64,000 nt of DNA from ZC4RG36 sp964652205 (GCA_964652205.1 CAZZAO010000004.1:1-64000); one strand, 5' to 3'; shown: positions 17,201 through 28,062, counted from the stretch's first letter. A program made the numbers and translations. Notes: generated from the sequence alone by a model not told the origin.

Positions 17201-18607
17201 GTGCAGTTCACACGCCCCCAATCGAAACCCGGCACGCACAGCCAGCCACGAATTGTCGACGCGCTTCACGCCTTCATGGCGACCTACGGCTATACGCTGG
17301 TGGAGACGCCGATTATCCAGCCCGCCGAACTATTCCTGACCAGAGCAGGCGACCAACTGGCGACGCGCCTGTTCACCTTCGAGCGCCATAACGATGCGCT
17401 CGCCCTGCGGCCTGAATTTACCGCCACTGCCGCGCGCGATTACGTCGTCCATCATCCCGACAGCGCCCCGGTCGCGCGCTGGCAGTTCGGCGGGCCGATC
17501 TTCGACGATGACCCATCCCGCTCGGACGGCGAGTTCCAGCACGACAGCCTCGGCGCGGAGCTGATCGGCCTCGGCGGGTCGCTCGGCGAAGCTGAGGTGA
17601 TCGGCATGGCGGCTCAGGGAGCGGCGGCGCTCGCTATCACTGGCGCGCGGCTGGTCATCGGCCATGTCGGCCTGATGCGTTTGCTGCTGTCGCGCTTTGC
17701 GCTCGACGCGCGCACCGAACGCTTTCTGCTCGGTCATCTCGACGCCATGAAAGACCCGACGCGCGGCCAACGTGATGTCATCGAGCAGTTCGACCGGCTG
17801 CTCGGCACTTCACAGGCGGCGCAGGCGATCCCCGAAGCTGCCGCCGAAAGCGAAAGCGAAACCGCCAGCGCGCAAAGCACGCAGGCGATGCTCGATTCCC
17901 TGCTCAATGCTGCCGAGCGCGACATAGCGATGGGCGGACGCTCGCGCAGCGACATCGTCCGCCGCCTGCTGCAAAAGCGCCGCCGCGCCAGCGAGCGCGA
18001 TCAGGTCTTGCGCGCGCTCGACTTTCTCGAGAATTGGGGACAGATCGACGCGCCGCCGGACGAAGCTTTTGCGACCATTCGCGCGCTGATCGCCCATGAC
18101 GACCGCGAAGCGCTCGACGCGCTGGCCGCATGGCAGCAGACGATTAAGCTTCTGAGCGCAGCCGGAATCAGCCCTGATCAGATTCGTATTCGGCCTGATC
18201 TGGCGCGAAGCTGGGATTACTATACCGGCGTCGTCTTCGAGTTGTATTCCGCCGAGGGCCTGCATCTGGCGGGTGGCGGGCGCTACGATGAGCTGCTGCG
18301 GCTGGTCGGCGGGCGCAGCGAAGTCCCCGCCGTCGGTTTCGTCTACTATCCGCAGCAGTTACAGGCCGCCGCGCCGCCGTCGCGCGAAGCCGAGCCAGCG
18401 GTCGTCACACTGGTCGCCCGCAGTGGACAGGAAGGCGCCGCGCTCCGCTGGGCGCAGGCGCTCCGTCAGGGCGGCCTGTCGGTCGCGCTGCTGCCGTCGG
18501 CACAGGCGGTCGAGCCGAGCCTGACCATCGACGGCGACCTGCTCCGCTATCGTGACGCCGATTACGGCTTCGACGATTTACCGCGCCTGATCGCGCTACT
18601 GAAATGA
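17201..18607 (+). CDS. hisZ: HisZ-like ATP phosphoribosyltransferase regulatory subunit (HisRS paralogue)
   Basis: 468 residues from a GTG with GGAG nine bases upstream. The class II synthetase-like core has motif 2-like ALRPEFTATAARDYV and FGGPIFDDD, and later RPDLARSWDYYTGVVFELYS and GGGRYDELL. The histidine-binding LVRGLDYYTG signature of true HisRS is replaced by ARSWDYYTG. An acidic, Ala-rich insertion lies near 205-300. A short C-terminal alpha/beta tail (395-468) recalls an anticodon-binding domain. HisZ activates short-form HisG. Here it overlaps hisG by ATGA, so the two are coupled, yet that HisG appears to be the long form. Confidence 0.82.
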   Translation: MQFTRPQSKPGTHSQPRIVDALHAFMATYGYTLVETPIIQPAELFLTRAGDQLATRLFTFERHNDALALRPEFTATAARDYVVHHPDSAPVARWQFGGPIFDDDPSRSDGEFQHDSLGAELIGLGGSLGEAEVIGMAAQGAAALAITGARLVIGHVGLMRLLLSRFALDARTERFLLGHLDAMKDPTRGQRDVIEQFDRLLGTSQAAQAIPEAAAESESETASAQSTQAMLDSLLNAAERDIAMGGRSRSDIVRRLLQKRRRASERDQVLRALDFLENWGQIDAPPDEAFATIRALIAHDDREALDALAAWQQTIKLLSAAGISPDQIRIRPDLARSWDYYTGVVFELYSAEGLHLAGGGRYDELLRLVGGRSEVPAVGFVYYPQQLQAAAPPSREAEPAVVTLVARSGQEGAALRWAQALRQGGLSVALLPSAQAVEPSLTIDGDLLRYRDADYGFDDLPRLIALLK

Positions 18608-19609
18608 CTCCTGCCATGACTGACCGTGTGACCCTTGCCCTGCCGAGCAAAGGCGCGATTGCCGAGCCGACGCTCAATTTCCTGCGCGACTGTGGTCTGC
18701 GCGTCGATAAGCCGAATCCGCGCCAGTATACCGGCACGATTCCGGCCATTAGCGCCGTTGACGTGCTGTTTCAGCGTGTAACCGACGTCGTCTACAAAGT
18801 CTCGGACGGCACGGCGCAGCTTGGCGTCACCGGCTACGACGTCGTCCGCGAACATCCGCACGAAGACCTGATCGTGATTCACGACGGCCTGCGCTACGGC
18901 TACTGCAAGCTGATCGTCGCCGTGCCGGAAGCGTGGGTCGATGTCGAGAATATGCTCGACCTGACCGACGTCGCGCTCGATTTCCGCGAGCTTGAGGGCC
19001 GCAATCTGCGCGTCGCCACGACCTACACCCATCTGGCGCGAGAATACCTGCACTCGGTCGGCATTCACCATTTCACGCTGGTGCAGGCCGAAGGCGCAAT
19101 CGAAGCCGCGCCGACAATTGGCTACGCCGATATCATCATCGACCTGGCGCAGACCGGGACGACGCTGCGCGAAAACAACCTCAAGCCGCTCGACGACGGC
19201 GTGATCGTTGATTCGCAGGCGGTGCTGGTCGCCAATCGCAGGGCGCTGCGCCGCCCCGAAGTGCTGAACGCCGCCCGGATTCTGCTCGAATACATCGACG
19301 CCGCGCTGCAAGGCCGGAGCATGGTTCAGGTCACGGTCAACATGCGCGGTGAGGACGCAGCAAAAGTTGCGCGGGCGCTGGCCGCCAATCCGCTCACGCG
19401 CGGGCTGCAAGGGCCAACGGTCGCGCCGATCATCGGCGCAGCCGCCAGCGACGATGAGTGGTTCACGATCACCATCATCATCGACGGCGATCATCTGCTC
19501 GAATCGGTCGAGCATCTGCGCGCCATCGGCGGCACGCAGGCGACGGTGACGCCGGTACGCTACGTCTTTCTCGAACAGTCCGGCAGCTTCGCCCGCTTGC
19601 AGGAACGCC

Positions 19610-19620
<11 letters not shown>
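18604..19620 (+). CDS. hisG: ATP phosphoribosyltransferase, long form
   Basis: 338 residues. It catalyses the first step of histidine synthesis, ATP + PRPP to phosphoribosyl-ATP. The periplasmic-binding-like catalytic domain opens RVTLALPSKGAIAEPTLNFL and contains the PRPP loop region ADIIIDLAQTGTTLRENNL. The C-terminal ~85 residues (from about MVQVTVNMRG, with GPTVAPIIG and WFTITIIIDGDHLL) match the HisG_C regulatory domain of long-form enzymes. Its start overlaps the hisZ-like stop as ATGA; an ATG at 18616 is possible. The last 11 bases overlap the convergent fucosidase gene. Confidence 0.93.
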
Positions 19621-21124
<1,504 letters not shown>

Positions 21125-21140
21125 GCCTTGATTCCCTTAA

Positions 21141-21170
21141 TCCCCTGACCACAAAGGCGAGGGGTGAAAG
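21141..21170. repeat. half copy of the CCCTCACC/GGCGAGGGGTGAAAG intergenic element
   Basis: The 16 bases GGCGAGGGGTGAAAGA here recur at 40022-40037, allowing one terminal change. The left arm (TCCCCTGACC) is degenerate. Confidence 0.5.
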
Positions 21171-21221
21171 ATAGGCCGAAGGATATTCTGAGGTTTATCG
21201 AACCCACAGGAAAAGTCAGGA

Positions 21222-22466
21222 TCAGCGAGCAATAGCGGCTTCGGCGGCGTCGAGCGCGCGGTCGATCAGACTGCGATTCCCGGCGCTGTCTGCGCCCATC
21301 TCGATTGCCATCGACAGGCCGAGCAGACTGATTTCCGGCGGGAAGCGTTCGGCATCGGTCAGGTTCATGGTCAGCAGCGGGCAGCACAGCAGCGCTGCCT
21401 TGAGGTAGGCGCGCCAGTCGGAGCGCAGCCAGCCGCGCGATTGGAGCAGGCGCAGCGTCGGCGTCAGCACCCGCTCGACCTTGCTGGACAGGAACATCTG
21501 CCGCACTGACGGCAGCGCATAATCATGATCGACGCGCCAGACAGCGCCATCGCGTGCCAGTGAAATTCGCGTCACAGCCTGCTTTTCGCGCGGGAAATAC
21601 ATCCACATAGCGAAAACGTTATGGAACAGCGGCTTGGTCAGGTCGAGCAGCGGATGATGCGTCCCGGCAAAGGCCGGGTCGAAATACACCAGCGGCCTGT
21701 CGGCGTGGAAAAACAGATTGCCATTGTGCGCGTCGCCGTGACCGACAATCGCTGGCCCCGCCTGCCCCGGATCGAGCAGTCGCAGCGCGTCGTCAATCAG
21801 TTCGTCAAATGTCCTGTCATAGCGCTGGCCGTTAATGACCCAGCGCGCGGCGCGGACACGGCGCATCGACTCGCTGCCGCCCGGCAGCGCAATCGAGACG
21901 TCATAGCCAGCATCGCCGTAGAAACGCGCCAGCCGCCCGCCCGCCAGCCGATGATAGAACAATTGATGAACAGGCTGCGCGGCGGCCTGGTCGGCGCTCT
22001 GCCAGGTCAGCGTTCGCTCGTAAATCCGCGCGAGGCCGTCGTCAGACTGGTTCTGCGCGGTCGTCAGCGCCGGGAGTGCGTCGTGCCTGCCGGTTTCAAT
22101 CGCCCAGGCGACGTCGAACACCGACGGATCATCGATGACTTCGTAGACTAGAAGCTGCTTCCCAGCCTCGGTCGAGCTGTAAATCGGTCGGATAATCGGA
22201 TAGCCCGCGTCGGCCAGTGTCTTCGCATGATAATACTCGCCGATGACGGTATCGGCCTCAGTATGCGTCTTGAAGAACAGCCGCCTGCCGTCGCCGAGCG
22301 TCATGAAGCCATTGAATGAGTTGAGCGACACCGCCAGCGGGCGCAGTTCGACCGCGACCACGTCGAGGCCGAGCGTCTCACGGATGAAGCCGAGCGCCAG
22401 CGACTCGGCCCGGCTTCGATTCGTCGATTGCAGCGCCTTGATCTGCTCGAGAACGTCGGCGCTCAT
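21222..22466 (-). CDS. aminoglycoside-phosphotransferase-fold kinase, translationally coupled to hisD
   Basis: 414 residues with protein-kinase-like small-molecule kinase motifs: LFFKTHTEADTV as a likely ATP-binding Lys region, the catalytic loop IVGHGDAHNGNLFF and the metal-binding YFDPAFAG. The substrate cannot be told; relatives phosphorylate aminoglycosides, choline, sugars or amino-acid derivatives. Its ATG overlaps the TGA of hisD, so the two are co-transcribed and coupled. This hints at a role tied to histidine synthesis or merely to operon economy. A resistance function would be speculation. Confidence 0.75.
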   Translation of the reverse strand: MSADVLEQIKALQSTNRSRAESLALGFIRETLGLDVVAVELRPLAVSLNSFNGFMTLGDGRRLFFKTHTEADTVIGEYYHAKTLADAGYPIIRPIYSSTEAGKQLLVYEVIDDPSVFDVAWAIETGRHDALPALTTAQNQSDDGLARIYERTLTWQSADQAAAQPVHQLFYHRLAGGRLARFYGDAGYDVSIALPGGSESMRRVRAARWVINGQRYDRTFDELIDDALRLLDPGQAGPAIVGHGDAHNGNLFFHADRPLVYFDPAFAGTHHPLLDLTKPLFHNVFAMWMYFPREKQAVTRISLARDGAVWRVDHDYALPSVRQMFLSSKVERVLTPTLRLLQSRGWLRSDWRAYLKAALLCCPLLTMNLTDAERFPPEISLLGLSMAIEMGADSAGNRSLIDRALDAAEAAIAR

Positions 22467-23788
22467 AGGCCGAGGATCTGGTTACGCTTGCGAATGGCGA
22501 AGGCGTGTGCCGGGAAATCCTCATAGTCAGCCAGCGTGGTCGTCGTACCTTGCAGCCGCTGGTAGCCTTCCATCGACAGGTAGCCGACGCCGGTGCGCTT
22601 GAGGAAGTCCTGCACGCTGACTGACGAGAAGCTGCGAGCGAATCCGCCGGTCGGCAGAATCGCGTTCAGGCCGAGGCAGTAGTTCGCCGTCGGGATCGGC
22701 GTCAGCGGCCCCAGCAGAATCTCGCCTGCATTCTTCAGCTTGTTGAGCGTGATAAATGGATCATCGGTCAGGACTTCAAGATGTTCCGGCGCATACTCGT
22801 TGATGAAGGCAATCGACTCGTCGAGGCTGCCGGTCAGCAGCACGCCGCCATAGTTCGACAGCACGTTGTTGACGAATCCGCGCCGCCATTCGGGCAGTTC
22901 GGCGATGTAGCCAGGCAGAATCCTGAGCGCCTGCTCGGCCACATCGCGGCTGTGCGTGACCAGAATCGCCGCTGAATCGGGGCCATGCTCGGCTTCGACC
23001 AGCAGATCGAGCGCGGCAAGCCGCGGGTCGGCGTGTTCGTCAGCCAGAATAATCGACTCGCTCGGCCCCGCCGGAAGGCCGACATCGACCGTGCCATAGA
23101 GCAGCCGTTTGGCCGCCGAAACGTAGCTGCTGCCGGGGCCGACGATCTTATCGACCTTCGGAATCGTCGCCGTCCCGTAGGCCAGCGCGGCAATTGCCTG
23201 CATCCCGCCGACGACATAGACGTCGGTGACGCCGCAGATTTCCGCCGCGACCAGCGAGGCGTTGTCGGCGCGGCCTTCGGGTGTCGGCGGCGTGACGACG
23301 ACGATCCGCGGGACGCCCGCGACCTTCGCCGGAGTCGCCAGCATGACCATGACCGACGGGAACGCGCCCTTGCCGCGCGGCACGTACAGGCCGACGCTGG
23401 CAACCGGCGTCACGCGCTCGCCCGCCATGATGCCGGGCTGCACTTCGGTGAACCACATCGGCTCCGGCATCTGCTCCTCATGGAAGCGGCGGACGTTATC
23501 GTGCGCGGCTTCGATGGCGGCGATCACTCCCGGCTCAAGCGCGGCGCGGGCGCGGGCAAAATCATCCGGCGTGGCGCGCAGCATCCCGACGGCGAAGTTT
23601 TTCGCGTCGAACTTACGCGCATACTCGACCACGGCGGCGTCGCCGTCCTGACGGACGCGGTCGATGACTTCCTGCGCCAGCGGGAACAGGTCGCGGATGT
23701 CTTTTTCGGCGCGGCGCAGCAGTTTCGCGCGTTTCTCCGGCGCGAGCGAGGCCAGCTCCATGAACTGAATCGACGAGGTGTTCTCCAT
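22463..23788 (-). CDS. hisD: histidinol dehydrogenase
   Basis: 441 residues from the ATG at 23788, chosen because AAGGGG lies nine bases upstream; the longer open frame crosses a terminator hairpin. HisD oxidises L-histidinol to histidine in two NAD-dependent steps on a zinc site. Seen motifs are VPRGKGAFPSVMVMLATPAK, IVGPGSSYVSAAKRL, GLPAGPSESIILADEHADP, EAEHGPDSAAILVT and GGFARSFSSVSVQDF. Lengths and motifs are typical. The kinase-fold gene follows with an ATGA overlap. Confidence 0.95.
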   Translation of the reverse strand: MENTSSIQFMELASLAPEKRAKLLRRAEKDIRDLFPLAQEVIDRVRQDGDAAVVEYARKFDAKNFAVGMLRATPDDFARARAALEPGVIAAIEAAHDNVRRFHEEQMPEPMWFTEVQPGIMAGERVTPVASVGLYVPRGKGAFPSVMVMLATPAKVAGVPRIVVVTPPTPEGRADNASLVAAEICGVTDVYVVGGMQAIAALAYGTATIPKVDKIVGPGSSYVSAAKRLLYGTVDVGLPAGPSESIILADEHADPRLAALDLLVEAEHGPDSAAILVTHSRDVAEQALRILPGYIAELPEWRRGFVNNVLSNYGGVLLTGSLDESIAFINEYAPEHLEVLTDDPFITLNKLKNAGEILLGPLTPIPTANYCLGLNAILPTGGFARSFSSVSVQDFLKRTGVGYLSMEGYQRLQGTTTTLADYEDFPAHAFAIRKRNQILGL

Positions 23789-23808
23789 GCGTTCATTCCC
23801 CTTGCAAT

Positions 23809-23836
23809 AAAAACGTGGGGCTGACATCGCCCCACG
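23809..23836 (-). terminator. intrinsic terminator between sqdB and hisD
   Basis: CGTGGGGC (23814-23821) pairs with GCCCCACG (23829-23836). On the minus strand the hairpin is followed by TTTTT. It ends only about 20 bases before the hisD ATG, so it could also work as an attenuator of hisD. Confidence 0.8.
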
Positions 23837-23867
23837 CCACTGGATCTCTGCTGCTGTCCTGGCCGTT

Positions 23868-25076
23868 CTAAGCGTTCACGGTCGAAGGCTGTTCGTCGAT
23901 CATCTGCGAGCGGCGTCGGCTGCCATCCCAGCGAATATCCGGCACGAGGATACTACGATGCGCCTCGATGCGGGCGCGATGCGGCAGCAGGTCGGTCAGC
24001 ATCAGCCGCACCTCGGCGATCAGATCGCGCGTCGGCTGGTAGCCGAGGTCGAGCAGGTGCTGATGGTCAACCTGATAGTAATGGCGCTCTTTTTCCGTCC
24101 GTGGATTGTCGTAATGGCGAATTTCGACGTCGAGACCGACGGCCTTGCCCGCCTGCTGAATCTTCTGCGCCAGTTCCTCAATCGAGTAGGTTTCTTCAAG
24201 CTGGTTAAAGACTCGGTATTCGCCGTTGCGGGCCGGATTTTCGATGGCAAGAGTCAGGCATTGAATCGAGTCGCGCAGCGGCAAAAAGCCGCGCGTCTGG
24301 CTGCCTGCGCCGTAGAGCGTCAGCGGGTGGCCGATGACGGCCTGACAGCAGAAGCGGTTGATGGCTGTGCCGAAACACTGGTCGAAGTCGAGACGACTCC
24401 GCAGGCGTGGATCGTCGCCCATCGCGTCGATCTGTGTGCCGAAGACGACGCCCTGCATGATATCGGTCGCGCGCAGGCCCCAGATACGGCAGGCGAACAT
24501 GGTGTTGCCGGAGTCGTGAACCTTGCTCCAGTGATAGAAGCTGCCCGCCTGTCGGGGAAATGGCAGCGTATCCTTGCGACCGCGATACTCGACCTCGAAG
24601 AAGCCTTCAGGAATATCGACGTTCGGCGTCCCATACTCGCCCATCGTGCCGAGCTTGACGAGGTGCGCGTCCGGGCAGGTTTCCTTCATCGCCCACAACA
24701 GGTTGAGGTTGCCGATGACGTTGTTCTGCTGCGTAAAGACGGCGTGCGCCTGATCGATCATCGAGTACGGCGCGGACGGCATCTCGGCCAGATGAACAAT
24801 CGCGTCCGGCTGAAATTCGGCCAGATAGTCCCGTAGAAACGGATAGTCGAGCAGGCTGCCCTGTCGGAAGTTGAGGGCTTTACCATGATGCTCGCGGAAA
24901 GCAGTCAATCGTTCGTCGATGCTGTAGACCGGCAGAGCGCTGTCGCCACCAACTTCATTGACCCACTGGCGGCGCAGCAGTAAATCTGTCCCGGCGACTT
25001 CGTGACCGAGCGCGGTCAGATGCTGCGCCAGCGGCCAACCGAGGTAGCCGTCGATTCCGGCAATGAACACTCTCAA
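23868..25076 (-). CDS. sqdB: UDP-sulfoquinovose synthase (SQD1/SqdB type)
   Basis: 402 residues, starting at a TTG with AAGGAG six bases upstream. It is an extended short-chain dehydrogenase with Rossmann motif GIDGYLGW. Catalytic residues match SQD1: Thr144 in LGTMGEYGT, Tyr181 and Lys185 in SFYHWSKVHDS. Diagnostic stretches SAPYSMIDQA, QNNVIGNLNLLWAMKE and GHPLTLYGAGSQTRGFLPLR support the call over general UDP-glucose epimerases. The enzyme joins sulfite to UDP-glucose to give UDP-sulfoquinovose, the donor for sulfolipid (SQDG) or, in some prokaryotes, surface glycans (Agl3). The glycosyltransferase partner is not in the window. Confidence 0.92.
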   Translation of the reverse strand: MRVFIAGIDGYLGWPLAQHLTALGHEVAGTDLLLRRQWVNEVGGDSALPVYSIDERLTAFREHHGKALNFRQGSLLDYPFLRDYLAEFQPDAIVHLAEMPSAPYSMIDQAHAVFTQQNNVIGNLNLLWAMKETCPDAHLVKLGTMGEYGTPNVDIPEGFFEVEYRGRKDTLPFPRQAGSFYHWSKVHDSGNTMFACRIWGLRATDIMQGVVFGTQIDAMGDDPRLRSRLDFDQCFGTAINRFCCQAVIGHPLTLYGAGSQTRGFLPLRDSIQCLTLAIENPARNGEYRVFNQLEETYSIEELAQKIQQAGKAVGLDVEIRHYDNPRTEKERHYYQVDHQHLLDLGYQPTRDLIAEVRLMLTDLLPHRARIEAHRSILVPDIRWDGSRRRSQMIDEQPSTVNA

Positions 25077-25189
25077 GCGAAACTCCTTCCCGTTGCCACG
25101 CCCGCCATTTATAACCTATGGCGGGCGCAGTTGCCAGAGCGCCGCGCAGCAGGACTGTCAGAAGCTCAGGCGTGATGGATTAAGGGCGT

Positions 25190-26263
25190 CTAGACTGCCG
25201 ATGCGACCGGCTCAGGCTCAAATGTGCCGAGATAGCCGCGCGTCGCCAGCAGTTCGGCGTTGAGGATGCTGCACCCTGCCGCGCCGCGAATGGTGTTGTG
25301 CGTCAGCGCCGAGAATTTGTAGCCGAGCAGCGGGCAGGGACGCAAGCGCCCGACGGCAGTCGCCATCCCCTTGCCCACGTTGCGGTCACGGCGAATCTGT
25401 GGGCGATCCTGCCCGTAGAGATACTCGACCGGGCGTTTCGGCGCGCTCGGCAGCCCTTCGAGTCCCGGCTCGTTGTTCCACGCTTCAATGATGTCGTCGA
25501 GCGACGGCTGTGAATCCAGACTGACCGAAATATGAACCAGATGCCCATCAATCACCGGGACGCGGTTGCACGACGCGCCAAAGATCGCTGGCAGCCACTC
25601 GATATGGTCATTCATCAGCGTTCCGAGCATCCGTGGAATTTCGATCTCCATTTTGTGCTCGTCGCCGCTGACGTAGGGAATGACGTTGTCGAGGATGTCA
25701 AGCGAAGCGACGCCGGGATAGCCCGCCCCGCTGATCGCCTGCATACTGACCATATGGACTTTGCCGATGCCGAATTTTCGCAGCGGCGCTAGCGCCATCA
25801 CGACCGGCATCGAGGTACAGTTGGAATTGGCGACCAGCGCCCCGGTCGTCCAGCCGCGTTGGCGCCGCTGGACGTCAATCAGGCCGATATGATCGGCGTT
25901 GGCTTCAGGCAGCAGTAATGGCACGTCTTCGACCATCCGGTTGAACGAGGCGTTGGTGCAGACGACGTGGCCGCGACCGGCTAACTCCACCTCAATCGGG
26001 TCAGCCGCTTCCTTCGGCAGCGCAGAGAAAATCAACGGCGAGTCGAAACTGGCGTCAAGCGGCTTGATCGTCAGATCGCGCACCGATTCGGGCGGGCTGC
26101 CGTCGAGTACCCAGTTGGTGTAAGCGCCATACTTCTGGCCCGCGCTGCGCTCAGAGCCGATGACTTCGGCCACCTTAAACCACGGGTGAGTCTCCAGCAG
26201 CTCGATAAAACGCTGGCCCACGGCCCCGGTTGCGCCTAAGACGGCGATCTTCAGTTTCTGCAT
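25190..26263 (-). CDS. asd: aspartate-semialdehyde dehydrogenase, archaeal/fungal-type subgroup
   Basis: 357 residues. It reduces beta-aspartyl phosphate to aspartate semialdehyde, the branch point to lysine, threonine and methionine. The NADP fold opens LKIAVLGATGAVGQRFIELL. The catalytic Cys149 is in LVANSNCTSMPV, followed by MQAISGAGYPG and later DEHKMEIEIPRMLG, which are typical of the archaeal/yeast branch. The general base His is in the NRVPVIDGHLVHISV region. It is followed on the same strand by sqdB about 110 bases away. Confidence 0.94.
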   Translation of the reverse strand: MQKLKIAVLGATGAVGQRFIELLETHPWFKVAEVIGSERSAGQKYGAYTNWVLDGSPPESVRDLTIKPLDASFDSPLIFSALPKEAADPIEVELAGRGHVVCTNASFNRMVEDVPLLLPEANADHIGLIDVQRRQRGWTTGALVANSNCTSMPVVMALAPLRKFGIGKVHMVSMQAISGAGYPGVASLDILDNVIPYVSGDEHKMEIEIPRMLGTLMNDHIEWLPAIFGASCNRVPVIDGHLVHISVSLDSQPSLDDIIEAWNNEPGLEGLPSAPKRPVEYLYGQDRPQIRRDRNVGKGMATAVGRLRPCPLLGYKFSALTHNTIRGAAGCSILNAELLATRGYLGTFEPEPVASAV

Positions 26264-26280
26264 CGTTGAGAACCCTTTAC

Positions 26281-26303
26281 GTCTGAGGGTCGAGGATTGA
26301 GTC
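26281..26303 (+). repeat. degenerate copy of the GGACTGAG dispersed repeat
   Basis: TCTGAGGGTCGAGGATTGAG matches ACTGAGGGCCGAGGACTGAG, read from the inverted copy at 61652-61685, at most positions. It lies between asd and pheA. Confidence 0.4.
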
Positions 26304-26406
26304 AGCGCATCCTCACATCGACCTTGAATACGGTTACGGTAAACGCGCGAGCGCGAAACATCGCGCCCCTGCGGAAGACGAGGCCGGAAGCTGGCCTCAA
26401 CCGTGA

Positions 26407-27243
26407 CTAGATGCCGACGGAACGAGTCTGGACGGCAGGATACGAGCCGAGCATCTTGACGAACGACGCGCGCTGGAGCAGCCGCGCCAGCGCTTCCTGA
26501 ATGAGGGGGTCCTGCCAGTGGCCTTCAAAATCGACGAAGAAAATTGGCTCCCACGGGCGATTGCCACGTGGGCGCGACTCGATCTTGGTCAGGTTGATAT
26601 TACGCGAGGCGAACTCCCCCAGACAATCGTAGAGCGCCGACGGCTGATGACGGGTAGCGAAGACGATTGAAGTCTTGTTGTATTCCCCGCGCGGCGGGTC
26701 GTCCTGACCGATGACGAAAAAGCGCGTGAAATTAAACGGCACATCCTCGATAGCGCTTTCAAGCACGTCGAGATTGTACAACTTCGCCGCCAGTTCGGTC
26801 GCCAGCGCGCCGGTGTTCGGCTCATGATCTTTCGCCAGGTCAGCCGCCGAGCCAGCGGTATCGTACCACGGCATCGGCTTCATCCTGTGTCGGCGCAGGT
26901 AAGCATCACACTGGGCCAGCGCCTGCGGGTGCGAGCGCACGAACTTCACCTCGTCAAGCGGCGTTCCTGCCGGAGCCAGCAGCGAATGATGGACGTGCAG
27001 AATCACCTCGGCCTGAATCCGCAGGTCGGACTCCATCAGCAGTTCATACGCCTGACTGACCGCGCCAGCCAGCGCGTTTTCGACCGGCAGCATCCCATAA
27101 TGCGCTTTGCCGGAATGAATGGCCGCGAAAAGGTCAGTGAGGACGTCGGTCGGCAGTGGATCGACGGCATCGCCAAAATGCTGCAAAATCGCCAGCTCGG
27201 AATTTGCGCCAAGCACGCCCTGAAATGCTACTTTTTCCTTCAC
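26407..27243 (-). CDS. pheA: prephenate dehydratase
   Basis: 278 residues. It converts prephenate to phenylpyruvate for phenylalanine synthesis. The N-terminal catalytic region opens KVAFQGVLGANSELAILQHF and includes YGMLPVENALAG and FNFTRFFVIG, where the TRF motif carries the catalytic Thr. A C-terminal ACT domain (about 185-270) has LTKIESRPRG, the phenylalanine-binding ESRP motif, so feedback inhibition is likely. No chorismate mutase domain is fused. A GAGGCCGGAAGCTGGCCTC hairpin lies just past the stop (26381-26399). Confidence 0.94.
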   Translation of the reverse strand: MKEKVAFQGVLGANSELAILQHFGDAVDPLPTDVLTDLFAAIHSGKAHYGMLPVENALAGAVSQAYELLMESDLRIQAEVILHVHHSLLAPAGTPLDEVKFVRSHPQALAQCDAYLRRHRMKPMPWYDTAGSAADLAKDHEPNTGALATELAAKLYNLDVLESAIEDVPFNFTRFFVIGQDDPPRGEYNKTSIVFATRHQPSALYDCLGEFASRNINLTKIESRPRGNRPWEPIFFVDFEGHWQDPLIQEALARLLQRASFVKMLGSYPAVQTRSVGI

Positions 27244-27411
27244 CTGCTGCCTGCTTCCCTTGTTCGCCGCGCGGCAAAAATCGTAGCATACGGCACGGGC
27301 AGCGTCAATCAGTCGTTCATCCTCACGCGCCGCGAATTGACACCGGGGCGGCTGAGGTATAGACTTTTATCAGATGACGGTTAGCATATTTATGGTCGGA
27401 CGGTTGTAGCA

Positions 27412-28062
27412 ATGCAGGAAACACGTCAGCTGATCCTCGAAATTCTGAGGGAACGCGGGCAGGCCACCGTAGACGACATCGTGAGCGATCTCCAGACACG
27501 GCGCGGGTCGATTACCGCCGTAACCGTGCGCCATCACCTGCTGCGGCTGCAGGAAGACAATCTGATCACCTCGCCGGAACTCAAACGGCGCACTTCGCCG
27601 GGGCGTCCGCAGCACGTCTACTCGCTGACGGAAAAAGCTGCCGAGTATTTCCCCAACAACTACCAGCAGCTCGCTGCCAGCCTGATCGAGCAAATCGGCA
27701 AGCAGGTCCCTGCCCCCGGCGTCAATGTGATCTTCGAGGGCATCGCCTCGCAGATGGCCTGCGACGCCAATATTCCCTGCCTGCCGCTGCGCCAGCGGCT
27801 TGAGCTGGTGGCCGAGTACCTGAGCCGTCAGGGTTATGATGCTAGCTGGCATGAAACCGAAGCTGACTTCATTTTGCAGACGGTCAACTGCCCCTATCAC
27901 CACATCAACACCAGCGGCAATTTCGCGCTGTGCGAGATGGATATGCGCCTGATCGCCGCCCTGCTTGGAGTCGTGCCGCGCCGGATCGGTTACATGGCCG
28001 CTGGCGACAGCACCTGCGCCTATGCCATTCCCAAGCTGGAATCGCAGTTTACGGTCGAATAA
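27412..28062 (+). CDS. SufR-like winged-helix regulator with a cysteine-rich C-terminal domain
   Basis: 216 residues. The N-terminal 75 form a DeoR/ArsR-like winged helix (TRQLILEILRERGQATVDDI, then VTVRHHLLRLQEDNLI and GRPQHVYSL). The C-terminal domain holds Cys160, Cys174 and Cys202 in the arrangement seen in SufR-type repressors (VNCPYHH, FALCEMDM, DSTCAYAI), plus Cys117 and Cys123. SufR binds an Fe-S cluster and controls Fe-S assembly genes. The next gene is an A-type Fe-S carrier, which fits. The target operator was not identified. Confidence 0.8.
   Translation: MQETRQLILEILRERGQATVDDIVSDLQTRRGSITAVTVRHHLLRLQEDNLITSPELKRRTSPGRPQHVYSLTEKAAEYFPNNYQQLAASLIEQIGKQVPAPGVNVIFEGIASQMACDANIPCLPLRQRLELVAEYLSRQGYDASWHETEADFILQTVNCPYHHINTSGNFALCEMDMRLIAALLGVVPRRIGYMAAGDSTCAYAIPKLESQFTVE

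Noticed and set aside
21222..22466. Aminoglycoside resistance gene
   Set aside because: The fold is shared by many kinases and the gene is coupled to hisD; nothing supports antibiotic substrates.
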